DNA of 36,632 nucleotides from an uncultured Lachnospiraceae bacterium (GCA_910586405.1 CAJUII010000023.1:1-36632), one strand, 5' to 3'; counted from the stretch's first letter, positions 8,274-16,643 are shown. A program made the numbers and translations. The notes: generated by a model from the letters alone, not told the origin.

Positions 8274-9194
8274 TTATTGTATGACTGGTGTCTCCCGGCG
8301 GTATGTGAGCGGGGTGACGCCGGTTTTTTCTTTGAAGAGCCGGATAAAGTGGTTGGCGTTCTCGATACCTACCGTCTGGCTGATCTCCACAATCTTATCA
8401 TCGGTGTGCAACAGCATTTCCTTCGCCTTGTCAATGCGGATTTTATTCAGGTACTGCATGGGGGTGTATTCATAATACTTCGCAAATTCACGGCATAGAC
8501 GGTATTTGTTAATCTGATATTCGACGGCAAGCTCGTCGAGAGAGTATGGTTCATAGTATGCCGTCTCAAAACGGCGGTGCATGTCTGCGATGTAAGACGG
8601 AATATGATACGAGCCTGTATGTTCGATGGCGCGCACTAAATAAAGCTGTGTGAAGAAGCTGACGAGGTCCCGCGCGCGCATCATGCCGTGAACCTCATCA
8701 TCTGTATCGTTGCGCAGCACCTGCTCCCATGCTGTCAGCACATCAGAATAGTTGTCAAGTTTAAAGATAAAATCACCCATGCCGCAGATTCTTTGCAGAT
8801 GGTACTCTAGGACAGCAGTGCTCACAAAACAGATCGTGTATTCCCAGATATTGTGCTGGCAGACAAGCTTGTGGTTTTTGCGGCAGTCGATGACCGCGAG
8901 CCTGCCTTTGGTGAGGTCGTAGCCGGCATTGATGCCGTTTGCGTTTTTGCAGAAGAGCTTTCCGGCGCCCTTGATGGTATGTATGATACACAGGGCGTCG
9001 AGATTTGCCGCCTCGTAGGAGAAGGGCGACGTGACGGAGACGCTTTTGTGGCTGTACTCGCAGGGCAGGCTGCCGCAAAATTCATAATCTCTGCGGTAGG
9101 CGGTATCGAAATAGTCGGACAGGGAGAAGCGGTTGCTTGTCTCAGAGGAGATCAGGCAACTGAAAAATTCGGTGGAAAATAATTTTGTCGGCAT
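8274..9194 (-). CDS. AraC-family transcriptional regulator
   Basis: 306 residues. An N-terminal cupin-like sensing half (about residues 40-140, with IHTIKGAGKLFCKN) is followed by a C-terminal double helix-turn-helix domain (SLDELAVEYQINKYRLCREF, then the HFIRLFKEKTGVTPLTYRR segment typical of AraC). Such proteins activate sugar-use genes on binding a ligand. It is divergent from the GH130 phosphorylase gene across 432 bases, the usual position for a local activator, and a pair of 20-bp-spaced direct repeats lies next to the GH130 promoter. The start has an AAGGAG SD shortly before ATG. Target and ligand are inferred from position only. Confidence 0.9.
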   Translation of the reverse strand: MPTKLFSTEFFSCLISSETSNRFSLSDYFDTAYRRDYEFCGSLPCEYSHKSVSVTSPFSYEAANLDALCIIHTIKGAGKLFCKNANGINAGYDLTKGRLAVIDCRKNHKLVCQHNIWEYTICFVSTAVLEYHLQRICGMGDFIFKLDNYSDVLTAWEQVLRNDTDDEVHGMMRARDLVSFFTQLYLVRAIEHTGSYHIPSYIADMHRRFETAYYEPYSLDELAVEYQINKYRLCREFAKYYEYTPMQYLNKIRIDKAKEMLLHTDDKIVEISQTVGIENANHFIRLFKEKTGVTPLTYRRETPVIQ

Positions 9195-9218
9195 GTGGTA
9201 TACTCCTTCTCGTTTTTG

Positions 9219-9248
9219 AATATAATTTTATAGCGGCTTTTTGGACAA
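9219..9248 (-). promoter_or_regulatory. Candidate promoter of the AraC regulator
   Basis: On the reverse strand, TTGTCC (9248-9243), an 18-base spacer and TATATT (9224-9219), 25 bases before the start codon. A TATAAA lies between the two boxes as an alternative -10. Confidence 0.4.
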
Positions 9249-9490
9249 ACTGCGCGCATGGAATGATAAATATTATATAACTTTAATAGTAAAAAATCAA
9301 GAAAGGAATATTAAGTGAAATAATCGGATATAAAATTTGTAAGATTGCGAAATAATTCGAGATTTTAAGTAAATAAAAAAATATTTAAGTTAAAATTTAA
9401 GTAAAATTAGGTAAAAATAAAATATAAAATAGACATTTTATATAAAAATTATAAAAGGAAATTGTTTAAATAGGGGAAATGACGAAAAAA

Positions 9491-9519
9491 AGCAATAATT
9501 GAATGTAAGTAGCAATAAT
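9491..9519 (+). promoter_or_regulatory. Paired direct repeats, candidate AraC-type operator
   Basis: AGCAATAAT occurs at 9491-9499 and again at 9511-9519, exactly 20 bases (two helical turns) apart. Tandem direct half-sites next to -35 are the usual form of an AraC activator site. The rest of the 432-base gap (9195-9626) is very AT-rich and holds no gene that I can see. Confidence 0.45.
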
Positions 9520-9524
9520 AAATG

Positions 9525-9553
9525 GTGACTAAAAGACAAAGTTAATTTAAACT
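9525..9553 (+). promoter_or_regulatory. Weak promoter of the GH130 gene, probably activator-dependent
   Basis: GTGACT (9525-9530), a 17-base spacer and TAAACT (9548-9553). Both boxes match consensus at four of six positions, and the second AGCAATAAT repeat ends 5 bases before the -35. The transcript would have a leader of about 65 bases ending in SD AGGAGG before ATG 9627. Confidence 0.35.
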
Positions 9554-9626
9554 AAAAACAAGTTAACCGACAGGCTAACAAAATTAAAAAACTAAAAACG
9601 AAAATTGAAAACAGGAGGATTAAAAA

Positions 9627-10661
9627 ATGAGTAAAGTAAAAATGATGAGTCCGGCAGTTCCAAACATGCCTTGGCAGGACAGGGCAGACGGCAAGACCTC
9701 AGGCGTTGCCGATGCGCCCATCTGGCGATACAATGAAAATCCGATCATCGGGAGAAATCCTGTAAAGGGTGTTGCGAGAATCTTCAACAGTGCAGTGATT
9801 CCGTATGAGGGCGCGTTTATCGGCGTGTTCCGCGGTGAGCAGACCAACGGTGTGCCATATATCTATCTGGGACGCAGCCAAGATGCAATCCATTGGGATT
9901 TTGATGCAAACAAGATTAACTTTGTCGATGAGGCAGGAAGTCCGTTCATGCCAGTGTATGCATACGATCCCCGTCTCGTGAAGGTTGAGGATGTGTACTA
10001 TATTATCTGGTGTCAGGATTTCTACGGTGCGGCGATCGGTATGGCAAAGACGACGGATTTCAAGACATTTACGCGCATCGAGAACCCGTTCCTTCCGTTC
10101 AACAGAAATGCAGTGCTGTTTCCAAGAAAGATCAACGGCAATTTCATGATGCTGAGCCGTCCTTCGGATTCCGGCCACACACCATTTGGCGATATCTTCG
10201 TGAGCGAGAGCCCGGATTTGGTATACTGGGGCAAGCACAGACATGTGATGGGCAAAGGAAACGAGTGGTGGCAGTCCTTGAAGATTGGCGGCGGCGCAGC
10301 GCCGATTGAGACAAGTGAGGGCTGGCTGTTGTTCTACCACGGTGTGACAGGCACCTGCAACGGCTATGTGTACTCTATTGGCGGTGCAATCCTTGACATT
10401 GACAATCCTTCGATTGTGAAGTATCGCTGCGAGAACTTCCTGCTGACACCGGAAGAGTGGTATGAGGAGAGAGGTTTTGTGCCAAATGTATGCTTCCCAT
10501 GTGCGACAATCCACGACTCCGAGACCGGCAGAATCGCTATTTATTATGGCGCGGCAGACAGCTATGTGGGACTTGCATTCACTGAGATTGATGAGATCGT
10601 TGAGTACATCAAGACAAAGAGCGCAGTGACGACATCAGATACAGAGATTGGCAGAAGATAA
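9627..10661 (+). CDS. GH130 beta-1,4-mannooligosaccharide phosphorylase (GH130_2-like)
   Basis: 344 residues forming a five-bladed beta-propeller glycoside phosphorylase. It cleaves the non-reducing mannose of beta-1,4-mannosides with phosphate, giving alpha-mannose-1-phosphate, in the cytoplasm. The pattern agrees with what I recall of the subfamily 2 enzyme Uhgb_MP: WRYNENPII near the start, IFNSAV, the YDPR catalytic region (Asp114 here, corresponding to Asp104 there), then FNRNAVLFPRKI, LSRPSDSGHTPFGDIF and FPCATIHD. Subfamily 1 enzymes (mannosylglucose phosphorylase) are longer, so subfamily 2 is preferred, but exact chain-length preference cannot be read. SD AGGAGG precedes the start. 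It is followed by a hairpin and then the esterase gene, and is the core enzyme of this locus. Confidence 0.9.
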   Translation: MSKVKMMSPAVPNMPWQDRADGKTSGVADAPIWRYNENPIIGRNPVKGVARIFNSAVIPYEGAFIGVFRGEQTNGVPYIYLGRSQDAIHWDFDANKINFVDEAGSPFMPVYAYDPRLVKVEDVYYIIWCQDFYGAAIGMAKTTDFKTFTRIENPFLPFNRNAVLFPRKINGNFMMLSRPSDSGHTPFGDIFVSESPDLVYWGKHRHVMGKGNEWWQSLKIGGGAAPIETSEGWLLFYHGVTGTCNGYVYSIGGAILDIDNPSIVKYRCENFLLTPEEWYEERGFVPNVCFPCATIHDSETGRIAIYYGAADSYVGLAFTEIDEIVEYIKTKSAVTTSDTEIGRR

Positions 10662-10705
10662 TGTGAGAAAGTCACATATCAGGAATATAGGATTTATATG
10701 TGAGG

Positions 10706-10736
10706 AAAAGAACGTCGGATTCGCGGCGTTCTTTTC
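10706..10736 (+). terminator. Hairpin after the GH130 gene, possible partial terminator
   Basis: AAAAGAACG (10706-10714) pairs with CGTTCTTTT (10727-10735). The T run is only four bases, so partial read-through into the esterase gene is likely, or the stem may stabilise the phosphorylase mRNA end. A second dyad (TCACATAT/ATATGTGA) lies at about 10671-10703. Confidence 0.55.
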
Positions 10737-10770
10737 ATACACATGATAGTATAAATGAGGAGGGATTGCG

Positions 10771-11880
10771 ATGCTGAGAGAGACATTGCTCAAAGAGATT
10801 CCAGAGTTGAAGATTCATGGAAGGACGACGGCGTGCCGCGACCCGCTGACGCTGTTTTGGACGGCAAGCGGGTTTGAGTGCAATGTGACAGGCTCAGAGC
10901 TCTGGGTGGAGTTGGAGGTCACATTTGACATGTACGAGCCATGGTTTAGTTATACCGTGAACGGAGACTGGGTGGGCAGGCAGATGCTGCAAAAGGGCAG
11001 AACATGGATTCCGCTCTTTCGCGGCATGAGTCCAGAGCGTGTCAAGAATGTGCGGTTTTTTAAGGATTTGCAGGCGATGAGCGGCGATGGGAAATCCTAT
11101 ATTCATATCCATGCACTGCGCCATGACGGGATGTTTTGCCCGGTCGCGGAAAAAAAGCTCAAAATGGAGTTTATCGGCGACAGTATCACCTCCGGCGAAG
11201 GGCTTTTTGGCGCGAAGGAGGAGTGGGACTGGATTCCGATGTTCTTCTCGTCAGTCAAAAGCTATGCCTGTCAGACGGCACAAAAACTTGACGCGGAGTA
11301 CAGGGTATTTTCTCAGAGCGGATGGGGGGTACACAATGCATGGGACAACAACTTGCATGGCGTGATACCAAACTATTATAAAGAAATTTGCAGTCTGATG
11401 CCGGGAGTTGAGAATGAGCGGCTTGGCGGAAACCAGCCGCATGATTTTGCCAGTTGGCAGCCGGATTATGTGGTAGTGAATTTGGGGACAAACGATGCCG
11501 CTTCCTTTGATCAGCCGGCGTGGGTTGACGCGCAGACCGGGGAAGCTCATAAAATGCGCAGAAATGCGGACGGGTCGTACTGTATGGAGGATGTCAGGGC
11601 ATTTCAGCAGGCGGCAAAGGCATTTCTGGGGCTGATTCGTTCCTGCAATCCACACGCGCAGATAATATGGTGTTTTGGAATGCTTGGCATTGACTTTCAG
11701 CAGTATATCAGGGAGGCAGTCTTATCGTATGCGCAGGAGGCGGACGACCGCAAGGTGTCCTATTTACAGCTTCCGTCCATGACGAAGGAGAGCGTTGGTT
11801 CAAGAGAGCACCCGGGATTTCTGTGTCATAAACAGGCGGCGGAGGTTTTGGCAGGATATATCGCACAGTTGAGGAATTGA
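10771..11880 (+). CDS. SGNH-hydrolase, CE2-like acetyl esterase
   Basis: 369 residues in two domains: an N-terminal beta-rich jelly-roll part (about 1-125) and a C-terminal SGNH hydrolase. The nucleophile is Ser138 in FIGDSITSGEG (block I); NLGTND supplies block III; His347 in SREHPG is the likely catalytic base, without the usual DxxH aspartate. This two-domain order and Ser-His pair fit carbohydrate esterase family 2, which removes acetyl groups from sugar O-6. CE2 and CE17 esterases are known from Roseburia mannan loci, which fits this position between GH130 and GH1/ManA. No signal peptide, so it acts on imported acetylated oligosaccharides. SD GAGGAGGG precedes ATG 10771, and the next ORF starts 15 bases after the stop. 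Family assignment to CE2 is probable, not proven. Confidence 0.75.
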   Translation: MLRETLLKEIPELKIHGRTTACRDPLTLFWTASGFECNVTGSELWVELEVTFDMYEPWFSYTVNGDWVGRQMLQKGRTWIPLFRGMSPERVKNVRFFKDLQAMSGDGKSYIHIHALRHDGMFCPVAEKKLKMEFIGDSITSGEGLFGAKEEWDWIPMFFSSVKSYACQTAQKLDAEYRVFSQSGWGVHNAWDNNLHGVIPNYYKEICSLMPGVENERLGGNQPHDFASWQPDYVVVNLGTNDAASFDQPAWVDAQTGEAHKMRRNADGSYCMEDVRAFQQAAKAFLGLIRSCNPHAQIIWCFGMLGIDFQQYIREAVLSYAQEADDRKVSYLQLPSMTKESVGSREHPGFLCHKQAAEVLAGYIAQLRN

Positions 11881-11895
11881 GAAGGAGAACAACAT

Positions 11896-13836
11896 ATGTT
11901 TCGAGATGATTTCGTATGGGGCGTGGCGAGCAGTGCCTATCAGATCGAGGGTAGAGACCCGCAGGACGGCGCGGGGAAGTGTATCTGGGATACCTTTGCA
12001 GAGGAGGGCAGAGTGTACGGGCATCAAAATGCAGATGTAGCTTGTGACCATATTCACAGGTACAAAGAGGATTTTGCCATGATGCGCCTTCTGGGGGTAA
12101 AGGCATATCGCTTTTCACTGAGCTGGGCGCGCCTGATGCCAGAAGGTACAGGTGCGGTCAATGAGAAGGCAGTTGCGCTCTACCGCGATTATCCCTACAC
12201 GGACAAGTCGGAAGATGTCGAGGCGGCAAAAAGTATCTATTTTGGCTTTGACCAGCCAATCGAGAACTGGACATGGAATGTGGCATGGTTTGCCGACCCT
12301 GTTTTTCTGGGAACATATCCAGCCGAGGGGCTTGAGAAGTATCGGGTATATCTGCCAGAGATCACAGAAGCGGATCTGGAATTAATCCATCAGCCGATTG
12401 ACTTTATAGGGCAGAACATCTACAATGGATATTATATCAGAAGAGGGGCGGACGGCAGACCCGAGTATGTGGACAGGCCGGCGGGATTTCCAAAGACTGC
12501 GGCAAACTGGCCCGTCACCCCGGAGTGCCTGTACTGGGGACCCAAGTTTTTGTATGAGCGCTATCATATGCCGCTCTATATCACGGAGAATGGAATGTCC
12601 TGTCATGATATTGTTTCCGCAGACGGACAAGTCCATGACAGCAATCGAATCGAATTTCTGGACCGCTATCTGTCGCAGCTGCAAAAGGCAGGCGATGAGG
12701 GGGCGGATATCCGGGGATATTTCCTGTGGACATTCCTTGACAATTTCGAGTGGGACAAAGGATATAACGAACGCTTTGGCATTGTCTATGTGGATTTTGC
12801 GACACAGAAGCGCACTGCGAAGGACTCGGCGTACTGGTATCAGAGAGTAATGGAGACAAATGGAGGGATTTTAAGAATGGATGACACCAACGCAGCAACA
12901 AAAGAGATTTTATGGATGAAGCCTGTGTTTAAGCAGATGATCTGGGGCGGAAACAAGTTAGGCAGCAAGTGGGGATATGAGATTCCGGGTGAAAACACCG
13001 GAGAGTGCTGGGCAGTGAGCGCGCACCCTAACGGGGATTGCACAATAAAAGAAGGGACTTTTGCCGGAAAAACATTAAGCCAGCTCTGGTCAGAGGAGCC
13101 GCAGCTTTTCGGCAATGCAGCCGGAGACCGCTTCCCGCTCTTAATCAAGATTATTGATGCAAATGATGACCTGAGCATACAGGTGCACCCCGATGACACC
13201 TATGCCGGAAAGAATGAAAATGGCTCTTTTGGCAAGACAGAGTGCTGGTATATCCTTGACGCGCCAGAGGGCGCAACGCTTGTCATTGGACACAATGCAA
13301 AGGACAGGGCAGAGCTTGAAGATATGATTGGCAGCGGCAGATGGGAGGATTTTCTGCGCGAAGTGCCTGTCAAGAAGGGCGACTTTATCCAGATTGACCC
13401 CGGGACAGTGCATGCCATCAAGGGCGGCATAGAAATTCTGGAGACACAGCAGAACTCTGATATCACATACCGGGTGTATGATTATGGACGTCTCCAGGAC
13501 GGCAAGCCGCGCGAGCTTCATATTGAGAAGAGTATTGATGTCATCACTGTGCCGGCAAAGTCCGTAAAGGAGAGTGTCATCAATATCGCCACAGATGCAA
13601 AGAACACGATGAATGAGTTGATTTCATGCAATTATTACCGGGTGTGGAAGCTGGACGTGGACGGCAGCATGGAGATTTCACAGGAGTATCCGTTCCTGAT
13701 TATGAGTGTCGTGGAGGGAGACGGACTCATCAACGGGCAGCTTATCAAAAAGGGCGACCACTTTATCCTGCCAAATGGCTTTGGCAAAGCACAGCTCCAA
13801 GGAAAGATGGCGTTGATCGCCTCCACGATCGCGTAA
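11896..13836 (+). CDS. Fused ORF: internally deleted GH1 beta-glucosidase plus mannose-6-phosphate isomerase
   Basis: One 646-codon frame. Residues 1-98 are a GH1 N-terminus (DFVWGVASSAYQIEG), then the sequence jumps from ALYRD directly to YPYTDKSEDVEAA, which in normal GH1 enzymes lies about 120 residues further on. The lost segment includes the NEP motif with the acid/base glutamate. The nucleophile region is intact (YITENG, Glu231), as is the C-terminal LWTFLDNFEWDKGY. GH1 sequence ends near residue 325 (YWYQRVMETNGG), about where GH1 proteins stop, and continues without a stop into a complete ManA. The GH1 half should be inactive as a beta-glucosidase. Whether a fusion protein is made, or ManA is made from its own start at 12877, cannot be settled from sequence. 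SD AAGGAG lies 9 bases before ATG 11896. Confidence 0.8.
   Translation: MFRDDFVWGVASSAYQIEGRDPQDGAGKCIWDTFAEEGRVYGHQNADVACDHIHRYKEDFAMMRLLGVKAYRFSLSWARLMPEGTGAVNEKAVALYRDYPYTDKSEDVEAAKSIYFGFDQPIENWTWNVAWFADPVFLGTYPAEGLEKYRVYLPEITEADLELIHQPIDFIGQNIYNGYYIRRGADGRPEYVDRPAGFPKTAANWPVTPECLYWGPKFLYERYHMPLYITENGMSCHDIVSADGQVHDSNRIEFLDRYLSQLQKAGDEGADIRGYFLWTFLDNFEWDKGYNERFGIVYVDFATQKRTAKDSAYWYQRVMETNGGILRMDDTNAATKEILWMKPVFKQMIWGGNKLGSKWGYEIPGENTGECWAVSAHPNGDCTIKEGTFAGKTLSQLWSEEPQLFGNAAGDRFPLLIKIIDANDDLSIQVHPDDTYAGKNENGSFGKTECWYILDAPEGATLVIGHNAKDRAELEDMIGSGRWEDFLREVPVKKGDFIQIDPGTVHAIKGGIEILETQQNSDITYRVYDYGRLQDGKPRELHIEKSIDVITVPAKSVKESVINIATDAKNTMNELISCNYYRVWKLDVDGSMEISQEYPFLIMSVVEGDGLINGQLIKKGDHFILPNGFGKAQLQGKMALIASTIA
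12877..13836 (+). other. manA: ManA (mannose-6-phosphate isomerase) with its own ribosome site inside the fused ORF
   Basis: ATG 12877 is codon 328 of the fused frame and has SD GGAGGG at 12862-12867, spaced 9 bases: a complete translation start. From here the product is 319 residues, the normal length of the short Firmicute type I isomerase. It interconverts mannose-6-phosphate and fructose-6-phosphate using zinc. Metal-site motifs are visible: SIQVHPDD (Gln, His), KTECWYIL (Glu), GTVHAIKGG (His). The C-terminal half carries a second cupin. In this locus it would receive mannose after phosphorolysis and mutase action, although no phosphomannomutase is in the window. Confidence 0.85.
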
Positions 13837-13943
13837 GATCATAGACTTTTATGTTGTGATCAGGCGGGGCAGCATGAACTGAGGCGGTTAAAAGAGCGCT
13901 TAGAACAAATTGCATAAGTATTCAATAAGTATGAATTGTAGAA

Positions 13944-13982
13944 TTGACAATTATGTCCAATAGCGATATACTGAATATATCG
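13944..13982 (+). promoter_or_regulatory. Strong promoter of fba with an overlapping palindrome
   Basis: Perfect TTGACA (13944-13949), a 17-base spacer and TATACT (13967-13972), leaving a leader of about 60 bases with SD GGAGG before ATG 14040. A 19-bp dyad, CGATATA (13964-13970) and TATATCG (13976-13982), covers the -10 and start point and could be an operator. Confidence 0.8.
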
Positions 13983-14039
13983 GCGGACAACCGCTATTTT
14001 AACGAAACATATAATAATCAATGATGGAGGTTCAGATTT

Positions 14040-14903
14040 ATGTTAGTATCAGCTACAGAAATGCTCAAGAAGGCAAAAGAAGGTCACTATGCAGTAGGTC
14101 AGTTCAATATCAACAACCTTGAGTGGACAAAGTCTATCTTACAGACAGCTCAGGAGTTAAACAGCCCTGTTATCCTCGGTGTGTCAGAGGGTGCCGGCAA
14201 ATATATGACAGGATTCAATACCGTTTCAGCAATGGTCAAGGCGATGGATGCAGATCTCGGTATCACAGTTCCTGTAGCGCTCCATTTGGATCACGGCACA
14301 TATGACGCATGCTACAAGTGCATCAAGGCAGGCTTCACGTCAATCATGTTCGACGGTTCTCACTATGCGATCGACGAGAATATTGCAAAGACCAAAGAGC
14401 TTGTTGCAGTAGCACACCAGCTTGGTCTCTCCATTGAGGCAGAGGTTGGCTCCATCGGCGGCGAGGAAGACGGCGTTGTAGGCATGGGCGAGTGCGCTGA
14501 CCCGAATGAGTGCAAGCAGATTGCAGATCTGGGCGTGGACATGCTCGCAGCAGGCATCGGCAACATTCATGGCAAATATCCAGCAAACTGGGCAGGACTC
14601 AGCTTTGAGACATTGGATGCAATCCAGCAAAAAACAGGCGTTATGCCATTAGTACTCCACGGCGGCACAGGCATTCCTGAGGACATGATCAAGAAGGCGA
14701 TTGCGCTCGGTGTTGCAAAGATTAATGTAAATACAGAGTGCCAGCTCTATTTCCAGGAAGCAACCCGCAAGTATATTGAGGCAGGAAAAGACTTAGAGGG
14801 CAAGGGATTTGATCCTCGTAAGCTGCTTGCACCGGGCTGTGAAGCCATCAAGGAAATTGTAAAGATCAAGATGGAACTGTTTGGTTCAGTTGGTAAAGCG
14901 TAA
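14040..14903 (+). CDS. fba: Class II fructose-1,6-bisphosphate aldolase
   Basis: 287 residues. It cleaves fructose-1,6-bisphosphate to dihydroxyacetone phosphate and glyceraldehyde-3-phosphate in central glycolysis. Zinc-ligand and active-site motifs of class II aldolases are in order: HLDHGT, the SIMFDGSHYA loop, GIGNIHGKYP, and LVLHGGTGIPEDMI near residue 205, followed by INVNTE. Closely related tagatose-bisphosphate aldolases (GatY/KbaY) share these motifs, so substrate choice is not certain, but the strong solo promoter and housekeeping neighbours favour the glycolytic enzyme. Single-gene unit ending in a perfect terminator. Confidence 0.9.
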   Translation: MLVSATEMLKKAKEGHYAVGQFNINNLEWTKSILQTAQELNSPVILGVSEGAGKYMTGFNTVSAMVKAMDADLGITVPVALHLDHGTYDACYKCIKAGFTSIMFDGSHYAIDENIAKTKELVAVAHQLGLSIEAEVGSIGGEEDGVVGMGECADPNECKQIADLGVDMLAAGIGNIHGKYPANWAGLSFETLDAIQQKTGVMPLVLHGGTGIPEDMIKKAIALGVAKINVNTECQLYFQEATRKYIEAGKDLEGKGFDPRKLLAPGCEAIKEIVKIKMELFGSVGKA

Positions 14904-14929
14904 ATCCGATTGATAAAAGCATAGACAAC

Positions 14930-14969
14930 AAAAAGAACACCCGATATTGATATCGGGTGTTCTTTTTTT
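14930..14969 (+). terminator. Bidirectional terminator between fba and pyrG
   Basis: AAAAAGAACACCCGATA and TATCGGGTGTTCTTTTT form a perfect stem of about 17 bp around a TTGA loop, with T runs on both strands. It ends fba (forward) and pyrG (reverse), whose stop is only 10 bases away. Confidence 0.95.
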
Positions 14970-14978
14970 GAAATTTGA

Positions 14979-16583
14979 TTATTTTTTATTGTTGAGTGCT
15001 GCTTCGATGAGCCCTCGGAACAGCGGATGAGGTCTGTTTGGCCTGCTCTTTAGTTCAGGATGCGCCTGTGTGGCAAGGAAAAACGGGTGTGATGGAATTT
15101 CCACCATCTCCACAATACGCCCGTCAGGAGAAAGCCCTGATAAAAGCATTCCCTTCTCTGTGACAACAGCGCGGTAGTCATTGTTGACTTCATAGCGGTG
15201 GCGGTGGCGCTCGTGAATGACTTCGCTGCCATAGAGCTTGTACGCCTTGGAGGAAGGATCGAGATGACACTCGTAAGAACCAAGCCGCAGTGTACCGCCG
15301 ATATCCTCCACACCATTCTGGTCAGGCATCAGTGCAATGACAGGGTGCGTGGTGTTGGGATTCAGCTCGATACTGTGCGCGTCATTGTAGCCAGCCACAT
15401 CTCTGACAAATTCCACGATCGCAAGCTGCATACCAAGACAGAGTCCGAGGAAGGGGATATTGTTCTCGCGCGCGTAGCGGATCGCATCAATCATGCCCTC
15501 GATGCCGCGGTCGCCAAATCCGCCGGGAACTAAGATGCCGTCGGCGTCCTTTAGGATTTGTGCCACATTTTCCTTGTTGACCTGTTCGGAATCCACCCAT
15601 TGAATATTGACAGTGGCGTGCTGCGGAATACCGCCGTGTTTCAGCGCTTCGACAACGCTGATATAGGCATCGTGGAGCTGCGTGTATTTTCCGACAAGGG
15701 CGATCGTGACTTCCTGTGTGGGGGATTTGAGGTCATCCACCATCTTTGTCCAGTCCGCAAGATCCGGCGCCGGACTGTCGAGATGCAGGCATTCGCAGGC
15801 AACTTCGGCGAGATGCTCCTTCTCCATCGCAAGAGGCGCTTCATAGAGATACTCTACATCAAGATTTTGCAGCACGTGGGAGTTCGGCACATTACAAAAC
15901 AGCGCAATCTTGTCCTTTAAGGCTTGGTCCAGCTCATGCTCGCTGCGGCATACGATGATATCGGGCTGAATCCCCATGCCTTGCAGCTCCTTGACACTCG
16001 CCTGCGTCGGCTTGGTTTTCATCTCCTGCGAAGCGCTCAGATAGGGAATCAGCGTCACATGAATCAGGATCGCATTCTCGTGGCCGACCTCGTGCTGAAA
16101 CTGCCGGATAGATTCTAAGAAAGGCTGGCTCTCGATATCACCGACCGTTCCGCCGACTTCGATGATGGCGATACGCATATCGGGATCTGTGAAATTCCGG
16201 TAAAAGCGGCTCTTAATTTCATTGGTAATGTGGGGAATAACCTGTACTGTGCCGCCGCCGTAATCGCCGCGGCGCTCTTTCTGGAGAACAGTCCAGTACA
16301 CCTTGCCTGTCGTCACATTGGAGTTCTTGTCGAGGCTCTCGTCGATAAAACGCTCATAGTGACCGAGGTCCAAATCTGTCTCGGCGCCGTCGTCCGTCAC
16401 AAAAACTTCGCCGTGCTGAATCGGATTCATCGTACCGGGGTCGATGTTGATATAGGGATCAAACTTCTGCATGGTCACTTTATAGCCTCTGGCTTTGAGA
16501 AGTCGTCCGAGTGAAGCAGCTGTAATTCCTTTTCCAAGACCGGAAACTACACCGCCGGTTACAAATACATACTTAACTGGCAT
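14979..16583 (-). CDS. pyrG: CTP synthase
   Basis: 534 residues, full length. It aminates UTP to CTP with glutamine and ATP in the cytoplasm. The N-terminal synthetase domain opens with FVTGGVVSGLGKGITAAS (P-loop-like) and contains KFDPYINIDPGTM and EVGGTVGDIES. The C-terminal class I glutamine amidotransferase has its nucleophile cysteine in LGLCLGMQ near residue 380 and the His-Glu pair in HPELKSRP. Single gene read in reverse, divergent from ftsH across a 395-base gap. I saw no PyrR-type or G-run attenuator at its 5' end. Confidence 0.97.
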   Translation of the reverse strand: MPVKYVFVTGGVVSGLGKGITAASLGRLLKARGYKVTMQKFDPYINIDPGTMNPIQHGEVFVTDDGAETDLDLGHYERFIDESLDKNSNVTTGKVYWTVLQKERRGDYGGGTVQVIPHITNEIKSRFYRNFTDPDMRIAIIEVGGTVGDIESQPFLESIRQFQHEVGHENAILIHVTLIPYLSASQEMKTKPTQASVKELQGMGIQPDIIVCRSEHELDQALKDKIALFCNVPNSHVLQNLDVEYLYEAPLAMEKEHLAEVACECLHLDSPAPDLADWTKMVDDLKSPTQEVTIALVGKYTQLHDAYISVVEALKHGGIPQHATVNIQWVDSEQVNKENVAQILKDADGILVPGGFGDRGIEGMIDAIRYARENNIPFLGLCLGMQLAIVEFVRDVAGYNDAHSIELNPNTTHPVIALMPDQNGVEDIGGTLRLGSYECHLDPSSKAYKLYGSEVIHERHRHRYEVNNDYRAVVTEKGMLLSGLSPDGRIVEMVEIPSHPFFLATQAHPELKSRPNRPHPLFRGLIEAALNNKK

Positions 16584-16637
16584 AACCTAACTTATTCCTT
16601 TCCTCTATGATTGTAATGGTTTTATAAATATCTTATT

Positions 16638-16643
16638 ATTATA
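16638..16643 (-). promoter_or_regulatory. -10 element of pyrG
   Basis: A perfect TATAAT on the reverse strand, 55 bases before the pyrG start, but no recognisable -35 at the right distance (GCTTTT-like only). Confidence 0.4.

Noticed and set aside
13837..13917. In-frame reading after the manA stop ending QHELRRLKERLEQIA and a stop, like the tail of a lost gene
   Set aside because: Only about 25 codons, no start, no recognised family; amphipathic look can arise by chance.
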